41,453 bases of DNA from a virus. Location: the IMG/VR virus record IMGVR_UViG_3300022678_000013, positions 1 to 41,453 of that record. One strand, given 5' to 3'. Under the pieces are notes generated by a model. It saw nothing but the letters and a program-made list of their open reading frames with translations, made no database searches and was not told the origin of the DNA. A program made the translations under genes and the position numbers. This document shows, piece after piece, positions 20,055-30,100 of the stretch (its first letter is position 1; every line of letters starts with the position of its first letter).

Positions 20055-21440
20055 ATGGCAATTGACAGATTAAAACAAGTTAATGAAGAAATCGAGGAGC
20101 GACAAAGCAAACTTGATGAAATTGAGGCCACGTGTACAAAAGAAAACCGAGGCTGGAAAGATGATGAAAAAGCAGAAGTCAAAAAAATAAACGATGAAAT
20201 TGATGATCTGCTTGAGGAGCGCAAACTTCTTGAAAAAGAAGCAGCGAGAAAAGAAAAAAGAGCGGCTGAACTTTTAGCTCAGCAAGAGGAAGAGGAAAAG
20301 AAAAAAGAAAAGAGAGAGCAACCAAAAGTTGAAGTTACTCAGAATGAGGGTGAAAGCAAGGAAAAGCGTAACGCCAAAGTATTTGCCATGATTAACGCTC
20401 ACATAAACAACCAATTTGAAGCTAGAAACGAGGCTGCAAAATCATTGGTTGATTATGGATATTTCCCAAAAGAAATGGAGGAAAGAAACTTCTCTACTCT
20501 GACAACTGGAAAAGGCGGTATTTTAGTACCTGAAATTATAGCAAGTGAAATTCTTGACATTGAGCAGCAATATGGTTTTGTTCCTCAATACACTAACAAC
20601 TTAGGCAATGTGCTACAAAGTGAAGTAAAAGTTCCTAACATTTTAGGAAGACCTTCATTTACAGCAGTTAACCAAGGTAGTGCAATTTCAGGATCAGGAT
20701 TTAATCTCGGTGGTATTTCCTTAAAGCCTTTGAAATGGGGAGCTATCATTGACTGGACAAACGAAGTAGATGAATCAATAGGAGCTAGAATGGTTCCAAT
20801 TATTCAAAGAAAAATTGCTGAAGCTTTAGCCTATGCAAAAGATGATGCATTTATTAACGGTGATGGAACAAGCTCATATAACAACATCAGCGGACTTACT
20901 TCAAGAGTAGGATCAGATGCTTATGTTAGACAAGCTACAGCAGCAACAGGTAACACTAGCTTTGATACATTGGATGCTGATGACTTTCAATTACCGATTT
21001 ATGAACTAGCACCAGGTGTAAGATCAGGAGCTGTATTTTTAATGCACCCTAATATGGTCTTAAAGCTACAGAAAATCAAAGATGGTAGAGGGGCTTACAT
21101 TTATGGAGACCCAAGCGCACAGGCACCAGTAGGAACTCTATTTGGTTATCCAATTAGAACAAGTGAAGCCTTCCCTTACTCAAGTGGAACATACGCACAA
21201 GTTTGCGCATTCTTGAACCCTATGAACTTGCTTTATGCATCTGGTAGAGAATTAAGAGCAGATATGTTGAGAGAGGGTAGTGTTACTAATGAGAACGGTG
21301 ATACTGTAAACCTTGCAACAATGGACGCTCAAGCGATTAGATGGACTGCATTGTTTGATATTATGTTTGACAACAACACAAGATCGGATGCAGGAACCAC
21401 AAAAGGCGCATTTGCAATGCTAAGAACAAATAACTCATAA
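20055..21440 (+). CDS. Major capsid protein, HK97 fold with N-terminal scaffold
   Basis: Residues 1-110 are a charged coiled coil (LKQVNEEIEERQSKLDEIEA, then a Glu/Lys-rich run), the built-in scaffold that the protease removes. The capsid fold follows with FSTLTTGKGGILVPEIIASE at the start of the mature shell, LKWGAIIDWTNEVDESIG, FLMHPNMVLKLQKIKDGRGA and GTLFGYPIRTSEAFPY in the P-domain, ending with an AMDAQAIRW-like stretch. It forms the icosahedral shell. Length 461 fits a scaffold-bearing capsid protein. Confidence 0.95.
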   Translation: MAIDRLKQVNEEIEERQSKLDEIEATCTKENRGWKDDEKAEVKKINDEIDDLLEERKLLEKEAARKEKRAAELLAQQEEEEKKKEKREQPKVEVTQNEGESKEKRNAKVFAMINAHINNQFEARNEAAKSLVDYGYFPKEMEERNFSTLTTGKGGILVPEIIASEILDIEQQYGFVPQYTNNLGNVLQSEVKVPNILGRPSFTAVNQGSAISGSGFNLGGISLKPLKWGAIIDWTNEVDESIGARMVPIIQRKIAEALAYAKDDAFINGDGTSSYNNISGLTSRVGSDAYVRQATAATGNTSFDTLDADDFQLPIYELAPGVRSGAVFLMHPNMVLKLQKIKDGRGAYIYGDPSAQAPVGTLFGYPIRTSEAFPYSSGTYAQVCAFLNPMNLLYASGRELRADMLREGSVTNENGDTVNLATMDAQAIRWTALFDIMFDNNTRSDAGTTKGAFAMLRTNNS

Positions 21441-21458
21441 TTAAAAATTAAATAAAAA

Positions 21459-21860
21459 ATGGGAGCAATAGATTTAAAATCAAATATTGACATTACTGTA
21501 TCAATACCAAGAGCAGTGGTAACCTCATCTCCATCGGCAGGAACAGCCGCTGATGTGTCTGGTTATCACAGCGTATGCTTTGTTGTAGATTCAGCGTCAT
21601 GGGTAGACGGAACGGCAACGTATGCATTCCAGGAGTCAGATGACAACTCTACGTTTACCGCAATTGCTGATGCAGATTTGGATGGCACAGAGCCAGTTAT
21701 TAGCTCAGATGCAACCGGTGACTCTGTACAGTATAAAGTAGGTTATAAAGGTAACAAAAAGTATGTAAGAGCGGTGAATACTATTACAGGATCACCAAGC
21801 ACTGGGATCAACTCAGGGGCTTACATATTGAAAGGGAACCCGAAAGACTTACCAGCATAA
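21459..21860 (+). CDS. Capsid decoration-type beta protein, 133 aa
   Basis: A beta-sandwich type sequence: YHSVCFVVDSASWVDGTATY, FQESDDNSTFTAIADADLDG, then VGYKGNKKYVRAVNTITGSP. The pattern F-Q-E-S-D-D-N-x-x-F-x-x-I and Y-K-G-x-K-[KR]-Y-V-R-x-V recurs in phage proteins encoded directly after the major capsid gene. It is probably bound to the outside of the shell. The exact family is not certain. Confidence 0.65.
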   Translation: MGAIDLKSNIDITVSIPRAVVTSSPSAGTAADVSGYHSVCFVVDSASWVDGTATYAFQESDDNSTFTAIADADLDGTEPVISSDATGDSVQYKVGYKGNKKYVRAVNTITGSPSTGINSGAYILKGNPKDLPA

Positions 21861-22084
21861 TGGCACTATTTAAAATGAAATTCTTCGGTAGTCTTAACGG
21901 CAAGTCTGGAAAGCATTATGCTTTCGACAAAGGACAAGTCATTGAGGCTCCGGAGGGTGAATTTTCAGAACAAGATGCAGAACAAGTACAATCTGAGAAA
22001 CGTAAAGTTCAGGTTGTTGAGAAAGAGGTAGAAACGGCATCCGTAAAGCCCAAAGGGCAGCGAAGAAGTAAGAAGAAAAAATGA
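21860..22084 (+). CDS. Small head-region protein with basic tail, 74 aa
   Basis: The first 45 residues look like a compact beta fold (GSLNGKSGKHYAFDKGQVIE), while the last 20 are Lys/Arg-rich (SVKPKGQRRSKKKK), a tail that would bind DNA or RNA. The pattern KGQVIEAPEGEFSEQDA is similar to the gene at 23818. It overlaps both neighbours by 1-4 nt. Probably a minor head protein; the role is unknown. Confidence 0.55.
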   Translation: MALFKMKFFGSLNGKSGKHYAFDKGQVIEAPEGEFSEQDAEQVQSEKRKVQVVEKEVETASVKPKGQRRSKKKK

Positions 22085-22665
22085 AGATAAGCTATAAACG
22101 ATCGGTAGCACCAACGTCTGAACCCGTAGATATTTACGAGGCTGCAAATCATTTAGAAATTGATCATACAGACAGGGACGATAAAATATTGAGAAATATT
22201 AAGACTGCTCGTGAAATAGCTGAACATTATACAAATCGTTCATTTTTTACTCAAACATGGATAGCGCAACTAGATAAGTTTCCAAAGGATTATGAGACAA
22301 TAGAGCTTTTATATGGCCCTATTCAGTCCATAAGTTCTTTAAAATACTATGATGTTAATAACACACAGCAAACATGGAGCAGCAGTAATTATCGCTTAGA
22401 TAATAACTCTAATCCAGGCCTTGTTGAGGCTGTCGATGGATGGCCTGATGTTTATGACAGAATAGATGCTGTTGAAATTACTTACATTGCTGGCGAGACA
22501 AGCATAAGTAACATAGAAAGCAGCATTAAAGATGCAATACTTATGATCGTTGGTGACTTGTATGAAGTGAGGCAAAACATGATCATTGGTAGTCAGGTAA
22601 ATTTAGTTTCTCGAGGTGCTGAGTATTTACTAGATAAACACAAGATTTATCATGTTGCAAAATAG
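22081..22665 (+). CDS. Head-tail connector protein, gp6-like
   Basis: It matches the phage head-tail connector (phiE125 gp8 / HK97 gp6-type) layout: PVDIYEAANHLEIDHTDRDD, IKTAREIAEHYTNRSFFTQT, IELLYGPIQSISSLKYYD, a beta-hairpin, then IKDAILMIVGDLYEVRQN. The protein forms the first ring below the portal. The 194-residue length and place after the capsid genes agree. Confidence 0.88.
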   Translation: MKISYKRSVAPTSEPVDIYEAANHLEIDHTDRDDKILRNIKTAREIAEHYTNRSFFTQTWIAQLDKFPKDYETIELLYGPIQSISSLKYYDVNNTQQTWSSSNYRLDNNSNPGLVEAVDGWPDVYDRIDAVEITYIAGETSISNIESSIKDAILMIVGDLYEVRQNMIIGSQVNLVSRGAEYLLDKHKIYHVAK

Positions 22666-23005
22666 AATAAAGATAGGGGAGTTTGACATTAGACTTGTCA
22701 TTGAAAAAAACACTCCTACAATTAATTCTAATACTAATGAGCGTGAGGATAGTTGGTCTGAGCTTACAACAGTAAGTGCCAAGCGAATGCTGAAAGGCGG
22801 AAGGGAAGGATTTGAGGCTGATCAACAAGTAGCTACAAACGTGGAAACTTTTTTAATTAGGTATTCTTCGAACGTAGCGGATATAGATTCTACTTATCGT
22901 GTTTACGAATCAGGTACAACAGATTATTATTATATAAACCTGGTGGAAAAGCAAAGAAGGGAAAGATGGATAATGTTACAAGCAGTAAAAAGAGACAATG
23001 GCTAA
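22652..23005 (+). CDS. Head-tail adaptor (head closure) protein
   Basis: The layout RIKIGEFDIRLVIEKNTPTI, then DSWSELTTVSAKRMLKGGRE, ETFLIRYSSNVADIDSTYRV and the ending NLVEKQRRERWIMLQAVKRD is that of the SPP1 gp16 / head-tail adaptor family, with the usual VSAKRxLxGGxE box. It closes the head below the connector. It overlaps both neighbours. Confidence 0.88.
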   Translation: MLQNRIKIGEFDIRLVIEKNTPTINSNTNEREDSWSELTTVSAKRMLKGGREGFEADQQVATNVETFLIRYSSNVADIDSTYRVYESGTTDYYYINLVEKQRRERWIMLQAVKRDNG

Positions 23006-23438
23006 ATCATTTGAAATTGTAGGAGATGTAGAGCTTAAAAACTTGATTGATAAACTTCCATCTATTGCTTCTCAGCGTAGAGTATGGAGGTCATTAGCTA
23101 GAAAGGCGTCACGACCTATTATTGAGTCTGTTCGTAGCAAAGTTCCTGTTGATGAAGGGGATTTAAAGCGATCTGTTAAGTATGTAAACTATCCAAGCAG
23201 GTATCATAATGGACTTGGTGGATTCGTGAAGTTTAGTAGCAGATCGAAAAGTAAAACATTTTCAAACCCTGCTAAAGGGTCAGTGCTTACTAATAACAGA
23301 ACGGTTAAACCACTACATAAAACATATAGAAACTTTTTTGATGAAGCTGCTGACGACTCCGGCAGAGAAGCCCTGGCGGAAATGGAAAGAAGCGGAATAA
23401 AGTTTTTAGAAAGGGAAATTAATAAACTGGTACGGTGA
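22998..23438 (+). CDS. HK97 gp10-like tail completion protein
   Basis: It shows the gp10 family pattern: IVGDVELKNLIDKLPSIASQ, RRVWRSLARKASRPIIESVR, SKVPVDEGDLKRSVK and a C-terminal helical region with FFDEAADDSGREALAEMERS. These proteins help complete the tail end that joins the head. The stop overlaps the next start by 4 nt. Confidence 0.85.
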   Translation: MAKSFEIVGDVELKNLIDKLPSIASQRRVWRSLARKASRPIIESVRSKVPVDEGDLKRSVKYVNYPSRYHNGLGGFVKFSSRSKSKTFSNPAKGSVLTNNRTVKPLHKTYRNFFDEAADDSGREALAEMERSGIKFLEREINKLVR

Positions 23439-23821
23439 TAGGGATTATAGGGATATTAACAGCAGACTCAAATGTATCTACAAGAGTAGGCACAAGGATA
23501 TACCCTATTGAAAGAGCACAACAAGACGCATTGCCAGCGGTAACAGTTGATGTTGACAGCGTAGACCCTTCCGACACAAAAGACGGGGTTAGTGAGTTAG
23601 ATCAGTCTTATATAACCGTTACAAGTTTTGCACAAACGTATGATGCGGCCAGGCTCCTTTCAGAAGATGTTAGAACGGCTTTAGACCGAGTATCAGGAAC
23701 GTATAATACTGAAGTAATTCAAAAAATACAGTTTTTGGATCAGTTTACCGACAAGGAAGAAAATGCTGATAAAATAATTTATTGGGTAGAGCAAAAATAT
23801 AAAGTAAGAGTAAAGCGATGA
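23435..23821 (+). CDS. Tail terminator-like protein (DUF3168 type), GTG start
   Basis: The frame begins at a GTG (23435) overlapping the previous stop in GTGA, an economical phage arrangement. The pattern GIIGILTADSNVSTRVGTRI, then IYPIERAQQDALPAVTVDV, and FAQTYDAARLLSEDVRTALD matches the DUF3168 tail terminator/tail completion family. It would cap the tail tube at the head side. Confidence 0.82.
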   Translation: MIGIIGILTADSNVSTRVGTRIYPIERAQQDALPAVTVDVDSVDPSDTKDGVSELDQSYITVTSFAQTYDAARLLSEDVRTALDRVSGTYNTEVIQKIQFLDQFTDKEENADKIIYWVEQKYKVRVKR

Positions 23822-24048
23822 TAATTGAAATAATCAAAAAAGGAGCTAAAAACATTGTAGGAACTAAAGAATATCCTATTGGTAAGAAAGTATATGTTAC
23901 TGATTACAAATATGGTGAAGGGCTTATAAAAAAGGGTCTTGCTAAACGTATAGATGAAAACACTGACGAATTTAGAGCGCAGATGTTTAACGAAAGCAAG
24001 GCTAACATTGAGAAGGCAAAAGAAATGAGTAAAAATAAATCAAAATAA
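23818..24048 (+). CDS. Small basic tail-region protein, 76 aa
   Basis: A beta-type N-terminus (MIIEIIKKGAKNIVGTKEYP) with a GLIKKGLAKRID middle, then a Lys/Glu-rich helix. It resembles the 21860-22084 protein in its small fold plus charged tail. It comes between the tail terminator and the major tail protein. No family is named with confidence. Confidence 0.55.
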   Translation: MIIEIIKKGAKNIVGTKEYPIGKKVYVTDYKYGEGLIKKGLAKRIDENTDEFRAQMFNESKANIEKAKEMSKNKSK

Positions 24049-24051
24049 ACT

Positions 24052-24465
24052 ATGGCAACGACAGGACCAGTAGAAGGAACATTATACAAAATAACAGTAG
24101 GCGGCACGTCAATAGACAGCCAGACCTCAGCATCTTTTGAGTTTACGACAGAGACAAGGGATGTAACCACCAAAGACAGTTCTGGGTGGATGGAAAAATC
24201 GGCAACATTGAAAAGTGTTAGTTTTTCAGTAGATATATTGGTAGCATTGGATGACACATATGCACTTGAAGAATTATATGACGCATGGGTAGCAGGCACG
24301 GCGGTAACCGTTGTATTTACTACATCCGTAACTGGTGATGTACAGTGGTCATGTGATTGTATATTGACAAGCGGTTCAGTGGATGCGCCACAATACGACA
24401 ACGTAACAGGATCATTTTCATTTGAAAGCACAGGAGCAGTAACTAAATCAGACGTATCATCATAA
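24052..24465 (+). CDS. Major tail tube protein
   Basis: The pattern KITVGGTSIDSQTSASFEFT, then TKDSSGWMEKSATLKSVSFS, the ALEELYDAWVAGTAVTVVFT segment and DAPQYDNVTGSFSFESTGAV is typical of TP901-1-like major tail proteins, with the Thr/Lys-Asp-Ser and S-F-x-x-x-G boxes. It polymerises into the tail tube. Length 137 is at the small end, as in many Bacteroidota phages. Confidence 0.88.
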   Translation: MATTGPVEGTLYKITVGGTSIDSQTSASFEFTTETRDVTTKDSSGWMEKSATLKSVSFSVDILVALDDTYALEELYDAWVAGTAVTVVFTTSVTGDVQWSCDCILTSGSVDAPQYDNVTGSFSFESTGAVTKSDVSS

Positions 24466-24466
24466 T

Positions 24467-24736
24467 ATGAAAACAGTAAAAATACAAGGTAAGAATTATC
24501 CCTATAAATTCACCATCTCAGCTTGTAAGGAGTTTAAAGAAAAGTTTGAAAAGGACGTTTTAGATACTAATCCAAAAGATGTTGAAGAAACCCAATGGAT
24601 TGTTTACTTAGGCCTCAAGTATGGGGCAAAGGTGGATGGAAAAGAATTTACAATTACACCAGAATTTTTTGAAGACTTTGATTATGATGAATTAATTGAA
24701 GTCATGAACTCGACAGTTGATAAAAAAAAGCCGTAG
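24467..24736 (+). CDS. Tail assembly chaperone, short (G-like) form
   Basis: A small protein with YKFTISACKEFKEKFEKDVL and FEDFDYDELIEVMNSTVDKK: the acidic-helical composition and the place between the major tail protein and the tape measure gene are those of a G-type tail assembly chaperone. Near its end the frame holds A AAA AAG (24724-24730), a strong -1 slippery sequence, and stops six nt later at TAG (24734-24736). Confidence 0.8.
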   Translation: MKTVKIQGKNYPYKFTISACKEFKEKFEKDVLDTNPKDVEETQWIVYLGLKYGAKVDGKEFTITPEFFEDFDYDELIEVMNSTVDKKKP

Positions 24737-25044
24737 GCACTCCTCAGTCTGGTGAGATTAATTGGGATGAAGTTGAGGAGTTGGCCTATGGTCGATTAGG
24801 GTGGAAGCCTAATGACCTTGATGTGTTTACTTTTGATGAAATGGTAAATGCTTTAAAGGGACTTGATAAGGTATGGCAGGAGAAGTGGGCAATAGCCAGG
24901 CAGTTAGGAGTCTGGATACTAGAGCCACATGTAAAAAAAGGCAAAAAACTTAAGCCAACAGATTTATTAAAGCTTGACATAGACGGAAAAGAAACACAAA
25001 AACCTTTAAAACCAGCAAAAGTAACAAGGAATGGCAAACACTGA
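24467..25044 (+). CDS. Tail assembly chaperone, long (GT-like) form by -1 frameshift
   Basis: Slipping at A AAA AAG (24724-24730) moves the ribosome to the -1 frame, which stays open to a TGA at 25042-25044 and adds 104 residues, for 192 in total. The extension reads INWDEVEELAYGRLGWKPND, later MVNALKGLDKVWQEKWAIAR, with the T-type helical pattern. There is no convincing ATG for a separate downstream gene; the first possible initiator in the frame is a TTG at 24781. Phages use the G to GT ratio to control tail assembly around the tape measure, whose gene overlaps the end here. Confidence 0.8.
24724..24730 (+). promoter_or_regulatory. Programmed -1 frameshift site A AAA AAG
   Basis: In the zero frame the codons are AAA AAA AAG with the heptamer A AAA AAG in the correct phase; both tRNAs can re-pair after a -1 slip. 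It is the same heptamer as in E. coli dnaX. Confidence 0.8.
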
Positions 25045-27118
25045 TTTAATTGTACGTTTATTAGGAGATACTTCAAGGCTTCGCAGTGATCTAGCAAAAG
25101 CAAATGGTAGTCTTAATAAGTTCAAGAAAACAGCAATGGCAGTGGGTGGAGCCGTTGGTATTGCTTTTGGAGGTAGAGAAATAATAAGGGCAATAGGCGT
25201 AGGTATAAAGAAAGTTGCCGACTTTGAGTATCAAATGGACACTGTTGCCGCTGTATCAAGAGCTAGTGGAAAAGCAATACAAAATCTATCAGACAATGCT
25301 CTTGATTTAGGTAGAAAGTCAAAGTTTACCGCTACTCAAATAGGGTCAATGCAGGAAACTTTGGCTAGACTTGGATACAGTGCTAGGCAAATTGTAAACA
25401 CCACAGACGCTGTTAAAGACTTAGCTATTGCTACAGGTGAAGATTTAGCAGACTCGGCCATGATCGCAGCCTCAACTATGAAGTCTTTTGATTTAGAGGT
25501 TTATGAATCTTCAAGGGTTGCAAATGTTATGGCCGAGTCATTTGCCACAACTTCATTGAATCTTGAAAAATACGGGAACGCAATGGCAAACGCTGGTGTG
25601 TTATCTAAGATTTCAAATGTTAGTTTAGAAAAAACAACAGCAATACTAGGTACACTAGTAGATAGAAATATAGAGGCAGGGAAAGCTGGTACAGACCTAA
25701 GGAGAATTTTAATAAACCTTGCGGATAAAGGGATAGATTTCAATGATGCTTTATTACAAATAAGGACTTCCACCAACAAGGTAAAAACAGCGACTGATTT
25801 ATTTGGAGCAAGGGCAGCGGCAGCCGGGGTTATTATAGCCGAAAATGAGGGCAAAATTAATGACCTTACAAAAAGCTATGAAGACAACAACAAGGAGCTT
25901 CAAAAAATGGTCGATACAATGGAGGACAACCTTCAGACAGACCTTGTTAAGTTGCAAAGTGCTTTTGAAGGCATTATCCTTAAAGGTGGTGTATTAAGCG
26001 GAACACTTAGAGAACTTGTGCAAGGGTTAACTGCTTTGGCTAATCAAGCAAACGACAATACATCGGCATTTGGTTCATTAATAGAAAAGTGGAAAAAGTT
26101 CACTCCTGCCGGATGGATTATGTCTAAATGGATGTATATTCTAGGAGAGAATACAAAAGAATATACTGACAAATTAAATGCTTTAAACAAAGTACAGAAA
26201 GAAACAAACTTAGTAATAACAGAAGCCGTAAAAGATGCTTTTAGCTCTGGCAATGTAGATGAGTACATAAAAAATCTAAAGGAAGGAAAAACGCTTGCTG
26301 AACAAATTAATATGTCTGCTACTGAAATGCAAGACTATTTAATTAAGCAAGCTAACCAAGAAGAAATAATAACTCGCATAAGAGAACGTCAAAAGAAAAT
26401 ATCAGATGCTCTTTTGCAAGATGAAAAAGACAGGCTTAAAGTAATAAACCAATTAGTATCCGCAAAGAATGCTGAGCGAAAAGCTTCAGAAGGAATGCAC
26501 ACGCTTAGTACAAAAGGGTATCAAGGAGAGCTATCGATCAGTGGAGAAACTCCGCAACTAGATGGATTAAAAGAAGTACAAGACAGGTATTTAGCTCAAC
26601 AAGAAGAATTTAATAAAAGGTCAGAACAGCTTGCTATTACTGGTAGAGAAAATGCAGAAGCGATAGCTAATGGCATTAGTGGGTTAATAACATCTTTTGC
26701 TCAGGCTATTGCATCAGGAGAAAAACCGTTAAAAGCAGCAGGAAGATTAATATTAGGAACTATAGGAGGATTACTCACAAAGCTAGGAACTACAATGATT
26801 GCGTCAGGTATTGGATTAAGTGCCGCAACAGCAGCATTATCGAACCCTTTTACAGCAGGCCCTGCAGCAATAGCTGCAGGTATTATAGTTGCAGGGATAG
26901 GAGCAGCAATGTCTTCATTTGCAGGGGGCATGACATCAGTAAGCGCATCAGGTGGTGGTTCTTCTGGGTTTGCTTCATCATCTAATAATAGGAGTAGTGG
27001 GTATCGTTTCATGGATAAAAATGAAAAAATAGAAGTTGGGGGTAGTTTTGAACTTAAAGGTAATGTTCTGGTAGCAGCAATAGAAAAAGCAAATAGACAA
27101 AAAAGAATTACAGGATAA
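25031..27118 (+). CDS. Tail tape measure protein, 695 aa
   Basis: The N-terminal 350 residues follow the TP901 tape-measure core: LGDTSRLRSDLAKANGSLNK, VADFEYQMDTVAAVSRASGK, LGRKSKFTATQIGSMQETLA and later LRRILINLADKGI. The middle is helical and coiled-coil. Residues about 563-633 are hydrophobic with Gly/Ala (LILGTIGGLLTKLGTTMIAS), the usual membrane-active region, and a Ser/Gly-rich linker and a small C-terminal domain end the chain. Its length sets tail length, which here predicts a tail of moderate size. It overlaps the chaperone frame by 14 nt. Confidence 0.93.
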   Translation: MANTDLIVRLLGDTSRLRSDLAKANGSLNKFKKTAMAVGGAVGIAFGGREIIRAIGVGIKKVADFEYQMDTVAAVSRASGKAIQNLSDNALDLGRKSKFTATQIGSMQETLARLGYSARQIVNTTDAVKDLAIATGEDLADSAMIAASTMKSFDLEVYESSRVANVMAESFATTSLNLEKYGNAMANAGVLSKISNVSLEKTTAILGTLVDRNIEAGKAGTDLRRILINLADKGIDFNDALLQIRTSTNKVKTATDLFGARAAAAGVIIAENEGKINDLTKSYEDNNKELQKMVDTMEDNLQTDLVKLQSAFEGIILKGGVLSGTLRELVQGLTALANQANDNTSAFGSLIEKWKKFTPAGWIMSKWMYILGENTKEYTDKLNALNKVQKETNLVITEAVKDAFSSGNVDEYIKNLKEGKTLAEQINMSATEMQDYLIKQANQEEIITRIRERQKKISDALLQDEKDRLKVINQLVSAKNAERKASEGMHTLSTKGYQGELSISGETPQLDGLKEVQDRYLAQQEEFNKRSEQLAITGRENAEAIANGISGLITSFAQAIASGEKPLKAAGRLILGTIGGLLTKLGTTMIASGIGLSAATAALSNPFTAGPAAIAAGIIVAGIGAAMSSFAGGMTSVSASGGGSSGFASSSNNRSSGYRFMDKNEKIEVGGSFELKGNVLVAAIEKANRQKRITG

Positions 27119-30100
27119 ATGGCTCTTAATGTATTATATTATATCAATCTCTTAAGTTCTATTTCACCCTGGTCATCAGGTGATAGTGTAATTGTTTATT
27201 GGGATGATGTAAATAATTCATTTGTAGTTAAAAGAAACGGTTCTACAGAAACTACAGGGCCAGATCTAGGAACATTAGAAACATATGTTGCATATAAAAA
27301 ACCATATCAATTTTGTGAAGGGACTACGTTAAATACATTTCAATTAATAGGTAATGGTAATAACCCTTATTTCCCATATGTAGAAAAGGTAGAAACAACC
27401 AATAGTAAATATTGTTCAACAAACAGCGTATCTAATCTAGTATTTACTTCTATAGTAGTATCTGATGCTTTTGGTAGCACTGATGGATCAGTTTCAATTA
27501 CAGCAGATAATGGAGGAGCAAGTACAATAGAATATGCAATTAATGAATTTACTGTACCTTATGGAAGTGGTAACACAACAGGAATATTTTCAGGTTTATC
27601 TGCTGGTGTTTATTTTGCAAAAGCTAGAGATTCTTCAGGGCAAATAATTAGTCAAAAATTTCAAATTGATGAAATAGGATATTCTAGTGTTGTAAAAATA
27701 AATTCAATTAGTGGTACGGCACCAACTACTACAGGAGGTAGTGATGGTACGATTACAGTAAGTGCATCTGGTGATGGAACCCCATTTACTTATGTTTTAA
27801 AAAAGTCAGGGTCAATAGTTTCAACAAATGCAACCGGATCATTTTCAAGCCTAAGTGCAGGGGTTTATAATATTTCTGTAACAGACACATTCAATTGGAC
27901 GGCATATGGCTCTTATGAATTAATTGATCCTTTAATTTGCGATCTTGAAATTACTGACACAACATTTACACACGTAACAAGTCAAGGTGGCAATGATGGT
28001 TCTATAACAATAACGGCAACAAGTTCAAACGGGCCAATAGAATATTCTTTAGGTGCATTCACAGGATCTTACGGCACAGGTAGCGGAACAAATACATTTA
28101 CTGGTTTATCTGCCGGTAAATATACAGTTTATGTAAGGGATTCAGCTTGTCTCACTGCTGTTACTGGATCAATATTAGACGGGGCATCGTTGACAGAATA
28201 CAATTATAATACATTATATAGGCTTGAATATGATGATTTATCTGGTTATATAACAAGATTTGATATAAATAAAAAAGGGTACACTGGAAGTATAGAAGAA
28301 GTAAACGGAGGCGCAGAACCATTAATATATTCAAAGCCAGAGGCAGACTCAAACAACATCTTTGAGCCTATACATTCTAGTTATGTATCTGTAACCTTAG
28401 AATCAGATACTAATTTTAAATTTAGAGACCTTTACACAAGTGACGAAAAGCAATATTTAGGGAAATGGTATAAAGACACGGGTAATGGGTTTGAGTTATA
28501 CTGGATTGGGTTTTTGCAACCAGAAGTATTCACAGAACCTTATTTACCACCTCCTTATGACGTAACATTAAAATTTACGGACGGAATAGCTTTATTAAAA
28601 AGAAAGCCTTATATCCCAGAAAATGCAAGTTTTGGGGAAGATTTAAGTGGGTATGAAAGATATGGGGGTAGTGTTAGTATAATTAAAATATTAAGTAATA
28701 TTCTTAGTAAAACAGGACTAACTTTGCCGTATAGTGTAGCAATTAATATGTATGAGGATTCTTTTAATTCAGCCGATACAGATGACCCATTAAAACAAAC
28801 TTATATAGACCAAAAAGCTTTTTATCCTGATGATGAACCAATGGACTGCTTAACGGCTTTATCAGAGATTTTAAAACCATTTGGGGCACGGATATTTCAA
28901 TGGAAGGGCGAATGGAAAATAAGGCGAGTAAAAGAAGAAATTGCAACGTATGATTTTAGAAGATTCAGCTATACTGGACAAACTTCTTTAAATGGCAGTT
29001 TTAATCCAATTATAAATTATGATAGTTTTACAGAGAGCGGTCAGCGTGTCCATGCTATAAATAATAGTCTTAATTACGAAGTACAACCATCATATAAAAA
29101 AATAAAAATAAACCAAATACTTGGTAAAAAAGAAAGTATTTTATTAAACAATAACTTTAACAAGTTTGTATTTGATTTTGGCCAAGTAGGAGGAGATACA
29201 TATTATGACTATGATGAATGGTTAGCCAAAGGGGGAGGACTAGGATATGTACGTTATTCTGTGAATGAATGGCAATTAAAATTAAATGGAGGAACTTGTA
29301 ATGATAACATCAAACAAACAGATATTGACGACTACTCATTAATGATAGAGTATTCTGGGAACGGGGCAATTACAAATGATACAAAAATAGATGCTGTTGA
29401 AAGAGAAATAACATGGAGAACTGGAGATAAAATAAAAATAGACTTTGAGGTTGCTGTAGATAAGCTAAAATCATTTCCATTTTTAATTATAAGATGCAAC
29501 TTAAATATTAATGATGAGTATTGGTTAGGGGAAGATGGTTTATGGAGAACAAATGACTTTGATCTTAGATTTTATCCATCCCCAAAAAATGAATTTATTA
29601 ATTTAAGTGTGGAAGCAGAGTTGCCGGAGGTATCAAATGTTGTCACAAAGACTTTAAAGTTTTCAATATATCCGTACCAAGCATCGGTGCCAGATTTTGG
29701 ATCATGGTATAATGGAGTATTAGATCAAGATGGAGAAACAGCTTTTAGAGCTTTTCAAACAACTGATAAACCAACCGGATATAAAGTGTCTGTATTTTCA
29801 AATACAATTAGTGATACGGATAAAACAGGATACTTTGATTCGCCAAGTTTAGATGATATAAGAAATAACTTTTTGTTTTATGAACTTAGATCAAAGTTTG
29901 ATTTAGAATCCGAGCCAGACGTTATTGTACAAGATGATTTTGATACATCAGGAAACATAAGAGAGTGGTTATTGGTCGGACAAACATACGTTGACCCAAA
30001 TGACCCTGATATATCAGCGGTTGGAAGTGAAGTATCGGCAGTACCAAACACTAGATTTTATATAAACAATGTGAATATAACACATTTACCAAATGGTATC

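Noticed and set aside
23904-24431. Minus-strand frame of 175 codons
   Set aside because: It is antisense to the major tail protein and its neighbour, with low-complexity Ser/Val content from reversed Thr/Ser codons.
24781-25044. Separate gene with TTG start after the tail chaperone
   Set aside because: The slippery site and continuous -1 frame explain it better as the frameshifted end of the chaperone.
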